Assembly: GCA_030544165.1 (NCBI GenBank)
Contig: JAUNRP010000111.1
Coordinates: 1 to 6,837 of the forward strand
Reading direction: 5' to 3'
Origin: a bacterium
GTDB lineage: Bacteria > Actinomycetota > Actinomycetes > Actinomycetales > Actinomycetaceae
Length of the DNA stretch: 6,837 bases
In this document: positions 1-6,837 of the stretch, piece by piece
Layout: each line of letters starts with the position of its first letter
Numbering within the stretch: position 1 is the stretch's first letter
Translations under genes and position numbers: made by a program
Notes under the pieces: generated by a model
What the model was told of the DNA's origin: nothing
The model's input: only the letters and a program-made list of their open reading frames with translations
The model's database searches: none

Positions 1-1012
1 TGGTCCGGAAGTAGAACTGCGGACGGTAGTTCGAGTAGAACGGGTTGTGACGGCCACCCTCGTCCTTGGAGAGGATGTAGACGTTCGCCTCGAAGTCGGT
101 GTGCGGGGTGATCGAACCCGGAGCGGCGACGACCTGGCCGCGCTCGACGTCGTCACGCTTCAGACCACGCAGCAGCAGACCGCAGTTCTCGCCGGCCCAT
201 GCCTCGTCGAGCTGCTTGTGGAACATCTCGATCCCGGTCACGGTGGTCTTCTGCTTGTCGCGGATGCCCACGATCTCGATCTCGGAGTTGATCTTCAGGG
301 TGCCGCGCTCGGCGCGACCGGTCACCACGGTGCCGCGGCCGGTGATGGTGAAGACGTCCTCGATCGGCATGAGGAACGGCTTGTCCAGATCGCGCACGGG
401 CTCCGGGACGTTGTTGTCCACGGCCTCCATGAGCTCCTCGACGGTGGACGCCCACTCGGCGTCGCCCTCGAGGGCCTTGAGGCCGGAGGTGCGGACCACG
501 GGGACGTCGTCGCCCGGGAAGCCCTGGGAGGACAGCAGCTCGCGGACCTCCATCTCCACCAGCTCGAGGATCTCCTCATCGTCCACTGCATCGGACTTGT
601 TGAGGGCCACCAGCAGGTAGGGCACGCCCACCTGGCGGGCGAGCAGCACGTGCTCGCGGGTCTGGGCCATCGGGCCGTCAGTGGCGGCCACCACGAGGAT
701 CGCGCCATCCATCTGGGCGGCGCCGGTGATCATGTTCTTGATGTAGTCGGCGTGACCGGGGGCGTCCACGTGGGCGTAGTGACGCTTCTCGGTCTCGTAC
801 TCAACGTGGGACACGTTGATGGTGATGCCGCGCTGACGCTCCTCGGGAGCGTTGTCCACCTTGTCGAACGGGGTGAAGGTGTTCAGGTCGGGGTACTTGT
901 CGGCCAGCACCTTGGTGATCGCTGCGGTGAGCGTGGTCTTGCCGTGGTCGACGTGACCGATGGTGCCGATGTTGACGTGAGGCTTGGTGCGCTCGAACTT
1001 GGCCTTAGCCAC
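1..1012 (-). CDS. tuf: Elongation factor Tu, partial (C-terminus beyond window)
   Basis: EF-Tu is the cytosolic GTPase that carries aminoacyl-tRNA to the ribosomal A site. I translated the minus strand from the GTG at 1012. The protein opens VAKAKFERTKPHVNIG, followed by P-loop GHVDHGKT (residues 19-26), the switch I region ending in RQRGIT (59-64), DAPGH (83-87, with the catalytic His at 87) and NKSD (138-141). Domain II follows (DVFTITGRGTVVTGR) and then the start of domain III (GGRHNPFYSNYRPQFYF). 337 complete codons are present; the family is usually about 396 aa, so roughly the last 60 residues lie outside. The GTG start is supported by an AGGAGG Shine-Dalgarno (1020-1025) seven bases upstream and by family alignment. 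It is the last visible gene of the str operon, 116 nt after fusA. The G5 motif reads S-G-L (176-178) instead of the more usual S-A-L. No frameshift is seen. Confidence 0.98.
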   Translation of the reverse strand, partial: MAKAKFERTKPHVNIGTIGHVDHGKTTLTAAITKVLADKYPDLNTFTPFDKVDNAPEERQRGITINVSHVEYETEKRHYAHVDAPGHADYIKNMITGAAQMDGAILVVAATDGPMAQTREHVLLARQVGVPYLLVALNKSDAVDDEEILELVEMEVRELLSSQGFPGDDVPVVRTSGLKALEGDAEWASTVEELMEAVDNNVPEPVRDLDKPFLMPIEDVFTITGRGTVVTGRAERGTLKINSEIEIVGIRDKQKTTVTGIEMFHKQLDEAWAGENCGLLLRGLKRDDVERGQVVAAPGSITPHTDFEANVYILSKDEGGRHNPFYSNYRPQFYFRT

Positions 1013-1019
1013 TGTGTGT

Positions 1020-1025
1020 CCTCCT
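1020..1025 (-). promoter_or_regulatory. Shine-Dalgarno of tuf
   Basis: The minus strand reads AGGAGG here, a full match to the anti-SD core, with a 7-nt spacer to the GTG start at 1012. It is the strongest ribosome-binding site in the window, as expected for a very highly expressed protein, and it fixes the GTG as the start. Confidence 0.9.
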
Positions 1026-1066
1026 GGGACTCGGGTAGTTGTCTCTCAGCCTGGGGGCAGATCCTT

Positions 1067-1072
1067 AGTGTA
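1067..1072 (-). promoter_or_regulatory. Possible -10 element of an internal tuf promoter
   Basis: In the 116-nt fusA-tuf gap the minus strand contains TACACT followed by AAGGAT, a reasonable -10 hexamer (TAnnnT). No good -35 hexamer is found 16-18 nt upstream. A separate tuf promoter between fusA and tuf is known in some actinobacteria and would raise EF-Tu above EF-G, but here the support is a single hexamer. Confidence 0.25.
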
Positions 1073-1079
1073 CCTGCCT

Positions 1080-1094
1080 CAGGACGAGGTCCTG
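1080..1094 (-). other. Short hairpin in the fusA-tuf gap
   Basis: CAGGAC-CTC-GTCCTG on the minus strand is a perfect 6-bp inverted repeat with a 3-nt loop, starting about 35 nt after the fusA stop. It has no following T-run, so it is unlikely to be a strong terminator. It could be a weak attenuator or mRNA-processing structure, or chance in G+C-rich DNA. Confidence 0.35.
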
Positions 1095-1128
1095 TCCTAC
1101 GGTTTGTTGAATTACTTGCAGAACGGGA

Positions 1129-3234
<2,106 letters not shown>

Positions 3235-3239
3235 GTTGT

Positions 3240-3246
3240 CTCTTCT
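3240..3246 (-). promoter_or_regulatory. Weak SD-like site of fusA
   Basis: AGAAGAG on the minus strand lies 5 nt upstream of the fusA GTG start at 3234. It matches the anti-SD only partly. With the short 33-nt gap after rpsG, fusA translation may depend partly on ribosomes arriving from rpsG; that is inference. Confidence 0.5.
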
Positions 3247-3267
3247 CTGTTCGAAAGGTGGAGCGGA

Positions 3268-3738
3268 CTACCAGCGGTAGTGGGCGAAGGCCTTGTTGGC
3301 CTCAGCCATCTTGTGGACGTCCTCGCGACGCTTCACAGCGGCACCGAGGCCGTTGGAGGCATCGAGGATCTCGTTCATGAGGCGCTCGGTCATGGAGGTC
3401 TCACGGCGCTGGCGGGCGTAGTCCACGAGCCAGCGCAGCGCGAGGGTCTGGGCGCGGTTGGCGCGGACCTCGACAGGCACCTGGTAGGTGGCGCCACCCA
3501 CGCGGCGCGAACGCACCTCGAGCGCGGGGCGCACGTTGTCCAGTGCGCGCTTGAGCACCGAGGAGGGCTCCTGCTGGGTCTTCTCACGCACACCCTCGAG
3601 GGCGCCGTAGACGATGGACTGGGCGACGGACTTCTTGCCGTCCAGCAGCACGCGGTTCACGAGCTGCGTCACAACGGGCGTGCCGTAGACGGGGTCCACG
3701 ACGAGCGGCCGCTTGGGAACCGGTCCCTTACGAGGCAT
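3268..3738 (-). CDS. rpsG: 30S ribosomal protein S7
   Basis: S7 binds the 3' major domain of 16S rRNA, nucleates assembly of the 30S head and lines the E-site mRNA channel. The 156-aa product has the normal family length. Conserved blocks are MPRKGPVPKRP at the N-terminus, VDPVYGTPVVTQLVN (14-28), GALEGVREKT (46-54), the RNA-binding LEVRSRRVGGATYQVPVEVR (73-92), WLVDYARQRRE (103-113), MTERLMNEILDASNG (116-130) and KMAEANKAFAHYRW at the end. The ATG at 3738 is chosen because it gives the universal MPRKG start. The frame stays open upstream to 4014, but that part is out-of-frame rpsL sequence and not protein. The start overlaps the rpsL TAA by one base (TAATG), with AAGGAG 8 nt upstream inside rpsL. 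This implies translational coupling. In E. coli S7 is the autogenous repressor of this operon; whether that applies here cannot be seen. Confidence 0.98.
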   Translation of the reverse strand: MPRKGPVPKRPLVVDPVYGTPVVTQLVNRVLLDGKKSVAQSIVYGALEGVREKTQQEPSSVLKRALDNVRPALEVRSRRVGGATYQVPVEVRANRAQTLALRWLVDYARQRRETSMTERLMNEILDASNGLGAAVKRREDVHKMAEANKAFAHYRW

Positions 3739-4112
3739 TACTTCTTCTCCTTCTTGGCGCCGTACTGGCTGCGCGCCTGCTGGCGCCCACGCACACCCTG
3801 CGTATCGAGGGCACCGCGCACGATCTTGTACCGCACACCCGGGAGGTCGCGCACACGGCCGCCGCGCACGAGCACGATCGAGTGCTCCTGCAGGTTGTGG
3901 CCGACGCCGGGGATGTAGGCGGTCACCTCGATACCGGACGAGAGGCGGACACGCGCAACCTTGCGCAGCGCCGAGTTCGGCTTCTTGGGGGTGGTGGTGT
4001 ACACACGGGTGCACACGCCACGCCGCTGCGGGCTGCCCTTGAGGGCCGGCGTCTTGGACTTTCCGGCCTTGGTCTGGCGGCCCTTACGGACCAGCTGCTG
4101 AATCGTGGGCAC
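3738..4112 (-). CDS. rpsL: 30S ribosomal protein S12, natural Arg88 (streptomycin-site) variant
   Basis: S12 sits at the 30S decoding centre, touches the codon-anticodon helix and sets accuracy; it is the classic streptomycin-resistance determinant. The 124-aa product carries all family blocks: MPTIQQLVRKGR, SPQRRGVCTRVYTTTPKKPNS (27-47), VTAYIPGVGHNLQEHS (63-78), GGRVRDLPGVRYK (84-96) and RGALDTQG (99-106). Counting Met as 1, Lys43 is present, but the equivalent of E. coli K87 and M. tuberculosis K88 is Arg (R88, codon CGC at 3849-3851). Lys-to-Arg there is a known streptomycin-resistance substitution, so resistance is predicted but not shown. The C-terminal block reads GVRGRQQARSQYG, where relatives usually have GVKNRKQARSRYG. 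GTG start at 4112 is preceded by GGAG at 4118-4121. It is the first gene of the str operon. TAA stop overlaps the rpsG ATG. Confidence 0.98.
   Translation of the reverse strand: MPTIQQLVRKGRQTKAGKSKTPALKGSPQRRGVCTRVYTTTPKKPNSALRKVARVRLSSGIEVTAYIPGVGHNLQEHSIVLVRGGRVRDLPGVRYKIVRGALDTQGVRGRQQARSQYGAKKEKK
3747..3752 (-). promoter_or_regulatory. Shine-Dalgarno of rpsG, inside rpsL
   Basis: AAGGAG on the minus strand is formed by the Lys-Glu codons of the S12 C-terminal tail (KKEKK). It lies 8 nt before the rpsG ATG, so this tail doubles as the rpsG ribosome-binding site. Confidence 0.8.
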
Positions 4113-4280
4113 TACTTCTCCATCCAGAAATCGTTACTGCACTTGTTCGTCTGTTTGCATCGCCACGCCACCCGGGCACACGCCTCCACCCGGGGGCGGG
4201 AGGCAGGTCCTGGGCGAAGGAGCCCGTGATCTCCACCGAGGAATCGGGGAGGTCAGGCGGCCCGGCGCAGCGGGCACCGT
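4113..4280 (-). promoter_or_regulatory. Untranslated leader of the str operon mRNA (inferred)
   Basis: If transcription starts about 6 nt after the -10 candidate at 4286-4291, the rpsL mRNA has a leader of roughly 167 nt. The leader contains a 6-bp stem GCCTCC/GGAGGC (4182-4204), two direct copies of CCCGGGTGG (4168-4176 and 4186-4194 on the plus strand as ccacccggg), and an A-rich, less G+C-rich stretch just before the SD (about 4113-4160). An unstructured region before the start would favour initiation. No known riboswitch or recognised ribosomal-protein binding fold could be identified by eye. Confidence 0.45.
4118..4121 (-). promoter_or_regulatory. Shine-Dalgarno of rpsL
   Basis: GGAG on the minus strand (within TGGAGAAG) lies 5 nt upstream of the GTG start at 4112. 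It is short but well placed, and it supports the GTG as the S12 start. Confidence 0.7.
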
Positions 4281-4285
4281 CCTCC

Positions 4286-4315
4286 AGAGTACTCGGGGCG
4301 CTTGTTGGCCGTCAA
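4286..4315 (-). promoter_or_regulatory. Predicted sigma-70-type promoter of the str operon
   Basis: On the minus strand a -35 hexamer TTGACG (4310-4315, five of six consensus bases) is followed after 18 nt by TACTCT (4286-4291, TAnnnT). A start near A4280 would follow. Its place is apt: after the hairpins that end rpoC and upstream of rpsL. It is the best promoter match I found in the intergenic region, and this shape is typical of housekeeping promoters for ribosomal genes in actinobacteria. A start site has not been shown. Confidence 0.6.
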
Positions 4316-4372
4316 AGCCCGGGAGAGGCGGGAGCGGGTGTTCTTCGCCACTCTCGCCCCTCGCAACCTGCC

Positions 4373-4456
4373 CCGACGACGGGCGGTGACCCTCCGTCGT
4401 CGGCCCACCGTGGACGGGTGGTGCACCCGACGACGGAACCGCACCCGGCGTCGTCG
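4373..4456 (-). repeat. Four-arm inverted-repeat cluster with competing hairpins
   Basis: On the plus strand the arms are CCGACGACGG (4373-4382), TCCGTCGTCGG (4393-4403), CCGACGACGGA (4427-4437) and CGTCGTCG (4449-4456). Adjacent arms are complementary. In transcript order, arm 1 (4449-4456) can pair with arm 2 (4428-4435), and arm 3 (4394-4403) with arm 4 (4373-4382). Alternatively arms 2 and 3 form an 11-bp stem (4393-4403 with 4427-4437), extended by an inner 5-bp stem (4405-4409 with 4417-4421). The cluster lies upstream of the predicted str promoter, so it most likely belongs to the 3' end of the rpoC transcript. No T-run follows any stem. Stem energies were not computed. Confidence 0.6.
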
Positions 4457-4487
4457 TCCCGCCTCTCCCCCACTCACCTGAGACGAC

Positions 4488-4530
4488 CGTTGCCGGTCAG
4501 GCGCCCCTGGGGACGACCGGACCGGCAACG
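4488..4530 (-). terminator. Putative rpoC transcription terminator or 3'-end hairpin
   Basis: A perfect 11-bp inverted repeat, CGTTGCCGGTC (4488-4498) and GACCGGCAACG (4520-4530), encloses a 21-nt loop and begins 13 nt after the rpoC stop. There is no U-tract downstream, as is common for terminators in G+C-rich actinobacteria. It could end transcription or act as a 3'-end stabilising hairpin. The position right after the last gene of rpoBC favours termination. Confidence 0.6.
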
Positions 4531-4543
4531 ATGCCGCGGTGGG

Positions 4544-6837
4544 CTAGTTCCAGTTGATCGGGTCCTCGCCGAACGGCTGGTCGGAGAAGTTGAGCTCATC
4601 GTCCAGCAGCGGGTCCGCGTCTCCCATGGAGGAGAAGTCGAACTCGGAGTAGCCGTAGCGGCCGAAGGCGGCGGCCTTGGCCTCCTCGGTGGGCTCCACG
4701 TCCACGTTGCCGTAGCGCTGGAGGCCGGTACCGGCAGGGATCAGCTTTCCGAGGATCACGTTCTCCTTGAGGCCGAGCAGCGGGTCCGACTTGCCGTTCA
4801 TCGCCGCCTCGGTCAGCACCTTGGTGGTCTCCTGGAAGGAGGCCGCCGAGAGCCAGGACTCGGTGGCGAGGGACGCCTTGGTGATTCCCATCAGCTCGGG
4901 ACGTCCGGCGGCGGGGGTCCCGCCCTCGGACACCACGCGGCGGTTCTCCGCCTCGAAGCGGGTGCGCTCGAGGAGCTCGCCCGGCAGGAGGTTCGTGTCA
5001 CCGGCCTCGAGGACGGTCACGCGCCGCAGCATCTGCCGCACGATCACCTCGATGTGCTTGTCATGGATATCCACGCCCTGGCTGCGGTAGGTCTCCTGGA
5101 CCTGCTCCACCAGGTGGCGCTGCACGGCCCGCGGGCCGAGGATGCGCAGGACCTTCTTCGGGTCCACCGCACCGGCCACGAGCTGGGTGCCCACCGCCAC
5201 GTGATCGCCGTCCTCCACGAGGAGGCGCGAGCGGCGGGAGACCTGGTAGACGGCGTCGTCGCTCCCGTCATCGTGGGTGACCACGATGCGGCGCGAACGG
5301 TCCGCGTCCTCAACGCTGACCCGGCCCGCGGACTCCGCGATGGGCGCCTCACCCTTGGGGGTGCGGGCCTCGAAGAGCTCCTGGACGCGGGGCAGACCCT
5401 GCGTGATGTCCTCCGCCGTGGCCGCACCACCGGTGTGGAACGTACGCATCGTGAGCTGCGTTCCGGGTTCACCGATCGACTGGGCGGAGATGATGCCCAC
5501 GGCCTCGCCGATGTCCACCAGCTTGCCGGTGGCGAGCGAACGGCCGTAGCACATGGCGCACGTGCCCACCTTGGAGGCGCAGGTGAGCACGGAGCGCACC
5601 TTCACCTCGCGGATGTCGTGGGTCAGCAGCTTGCTGATCAGCACGTCACCGATATCCACGCCGGCCTCGCCGATCACGTTGCCGTCCGCATCGGTGACGT
5701 CCTGGGCGAGCGTCCGGGCGAAGATCGAGGTCTCCACGGTGGACGCGCGGCTCCAGGCGCCGTCGCGGCCCTCGATGGCGATCGGGAGGACCAGACCGGC
5801 CGTGGTGCCGCAGTCGGCCTCACGGATGATCACGTCCTGCGAGACGTCCACGAGCCGGCGGGTCAGGTAGCCCGAGTCCGCGGTCCGCAGCGCCGTGTCC
5901 GCGAGGCCCTTACGGGCGCCGTGGGTGGCGGAGAAGTACTCGAGCACCGAGAGGCCCTCGTAGTAGTTGGAGCGGATCGGCTGCGGGATGATCTCACCCT
6001 TGGGGTCGGCCACGAGGCCACGCATCCCCGCGAGCTGCCGGACCTGGTCCCAGCTACCGGTGGAGCCCGAGGTCACGAGCTGGTAGACGGGGTTGCGGTC
6101 ATCGAAGTTCGCACGCATGGCGTCCGCGATCTCGTTGGTGGCGGCCGTCCAGGTCTTGATGAGCTCCGAGCGGCGGTCCTCCTCCGTGAGCAGACCCATG
6201 TCGTACTTGTCCTGGATCCCCTCCGCCTGGACCTCGTACTTGACGAGCATGTCCTGCTTGGAGGCGGGGACCTTCACGTCCGACATCGCGATGGTGAGGC
6301 CCGAGCGCGTGGCCCAGAAGTAGCCGGCAGCCTTGAGCGCATCGAGCGACTCCGCCACGTCCACCTTGGGGTAGCGCTCCGCCAGGTCGTTGACGATCGC
6401 CGAGAGGGCGCGCTTGTTCACCACCTTGTTGACGAACACGTAGTCCACGGGCAGCGTCTCGTTGAAGAGGCAGCGGCCCAGCGTGGTCTCCACCACGTAG
6501 ACGCCGTCCTGGTTCTCCTCGTTCCCGTCCTCGTTCTCCTCCTCGGTCACTCCGGACTCCGGGCCCACCACCATGTCATCCATCCGCACGCGGATCTTGG
6601 CGGACACGTCCAGTTCACCGAGGTCGAAGGCCATGATGGCCTCGGACACCGAGGAGAAGGTGCGGCCCTCCCCCTTGGCGCCGTCCTCCTGCCACGTGAG
6701 GTGGTAGATGCCGGTGATCATGTCCTGGGAGGGCATGGTCACGGGGCGGCCGTCCGAGGGCTTGAGGATGTTGTTCGAGGAGAGCATCAGGATGCGCGCC
6801 TCGGCCTGGGCCTCCGGGCTCAGCGGCAGGTGCACGG
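4544..6837 (-). CDS. rpoC: DNA-directed RNA polymerase subunit beta', partial (N-terminus beyond window)
   Basis: beta' forms, with beta, the active-site cleft of RNA polymerase. The visible 764 or so residues begin with (A)VHLPLSPEAQAEAR, which in the family directly follows the catalytic NADFDGD motif, so the metal-binding aspartates lie just outside. Numbering from the His-preceding valine at 6835, I see the F-loop region SGSTGSWDQVRQLAGMRG (256-273) and the bridge helix region EGLSVLEYFSATHGARKGLADTAL through LTRRLVD (293-330). The second zinc site has Cys342, 419, 426 and 429 (CX6CX2C), and the trigger loop has QSIGEPGTQ and LTMRTFHTGG (452-470). The C-terminal omega-contact region LKENVILGKLIPAGTG lies at 689-704. 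It ends in an acidic tail (DPLLDDELNF to INWN) with TAG at 4544. An acidic insertion at 91-111 contains a seven-codon tandem repeat. Actinobacterial beta' is usually about 1300 aa; rpoB would be expected upstream. Confidence 0.98.
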   Translation of the reverse strand, partial: VHLPLSPEAQAEARILMLSSNNILKPSDGRPVTMPSQDMITGIYHLTWQEDGAKGEGRTFSSVSEAIMAFDLGELDVSAKIRVRMDDMVVGPESGVTEEENEDGNEENQDGVYVVETTLGRCLFNETLPVDYVFVNKVVNKRALSAIVNDLAERYPKVDVAESLDALKAAGYFWATRSGLTIAMSDVKVPASKQDMLVKYEVQAEGIQDKYDMGLLTEEDRRSELIKTWTAATNEIADAMRANFDDRNPVYQLVTSGSTGSWDQVRQLAGMRGLVADPKGEIIPQPIRSNYYEGLSVLEYFSATHGARKGLADTALRTADSGYLTRRLVDVSQDVIIREADCGTTAGLVLPIAIEGRDGAWSRASTVETSIFARTLAQDVTDADGNVIGEAGVDIGDVLISKLLTHDIREVKVRSVLTCASKVGTCAMCYGRSLATGKLVDIGEAVGIISAQSIGEPGTQLTMRTFHTGGAATAEDITQGLPRVQELFEARTPKGEAPIAESAGRVSVEDADRSRRIVVTHDDGSDDAVYQVSRRSRLLVEDGDHVAVGTQLVAGAVDPKKVLRILGPRAVQRHLVEQVQETYRSQGVDIHDKHIEVIVRQMLRRVTVLEAGDTNLLPGELLERTRFEAENRRVVSEGGTPAAGRPELMGITKASLATESWLSAASFQETTKVLTEAAMNGKSDPLLGLKENVILGKLIPAGTGLQRYGNVDVEPTEEAKAAAFGRYGYSEFDFSSMGDADPLLDDELNFSDQPFGEDPINWN
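6500..6541 (-). repeat. Seven-codon tandem duplication within rpoC
   Basis: Two adjacent 21-nt units encode EENEDGN and EENQDGV. Their first 17 nt (GAGGAGAACNAGGACGG, plus-strand 6525-6541 and 6504-6520) differ at one base. The repeat keeps the frame and lengthens an acidic, probably disordered loop in beta', in a segment before VYVVETTLGRCLFNETLP that varies among actinobacteria. The near-identity of the units suggests a recent duplication. Confidence 0.85.

Noticed and set aside
3739..4014. A 92-codon N-terminal extension of rpsG in the open frame
   Set aside because: It is out-of-frame rpsL sequence. S7 proteins begin with MPRKG, which matches the ATG at 3738 with an AAGGAG upstream.
3882..4389. 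Plus-strand frames crossing the rpsL start and its leader (94 and 115 codons)
   Set aside because: They overlap rpsL or its leader in antisense, show no family motif, and have composition typical of shadow frames.
4253..4528. A 91-codon minus-strand frame in the rpoC-rpsL gap
   Set aside because: It starts at a TTG inside the terminator-like stem, is Arg-rich as random G+C-rich DNA would be, has no SD, and spans the hairpin cluster and the predicted promoter.

Overview
The window is a G+C-rich chromosomal segment from an actinobacterium, most likely of the order Micrococcales. It holds the classical end of the rpoBC operon followed by the str (streptomycin) operon, with every gene on the minus strand. 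The placement rests on the Micrococcales-like EF-G and EF-Tu sequences, the S12 C-terminus ending in KKEKK, the GTG starts and the strong G/C bias at third codon positions. The sequence alone does not settle family or genus.

Read in the direction of transcription (high to low coordinates), the layout is as follows. The last 764 or so codons of rpoC (RNA polymerase beta') end at 4544. A 431-bp intergenic region (4113-4543) follows, with a long inverted repeat just after rpoC, a cluster of GACGAC/GTCGTC arms able to form competing hairpins, a good sigma-70-type promoter candidate (4286-4315), and a leader of about 167 nt. Next come rpsL (S12, 3738-4112), rpsG (S7, 3268-3738, overlapping the rpsL stop by one base as TAATG), fusA (EF-G, 1129-3234, after a 33-nt gap) and, after a 116-nt gap with its own weak promoter candidate and a strong Shine-Dalgarno, tuf (EF-Tu, start at 1012, cut off by the window edge after 337 codons).

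The genes form one functional unit. beta' makes RNA. S12 and S7 are 30S proteins, at the decoding centre and in the head. EF-Tu delivers aminoacyl-tRNA and EF-G drives translocation. Co-transcription matches their supply to growth rate.

No previously undescribed system (defence, mobile, RNA-guided or biosynthetic) is visible; this is core housekeeping DNA. The most noteworthy observation is that S12 carries Arg at position 88 (E. coli K87, M. tuberculosis K88), encoded by CGC, where nearly all bacteria have Lys. Lys-to-Arg at this site is a classic streptomycin-resistance substitution, and the codon suggests a fixed trait rather than a recent point mutation. Secondary observations are an acidic seven-codon tandem duplication in RpoC, the multi-arm hairpin cluster between the two operons, and several substitutions in the S12 C-terminal tail.
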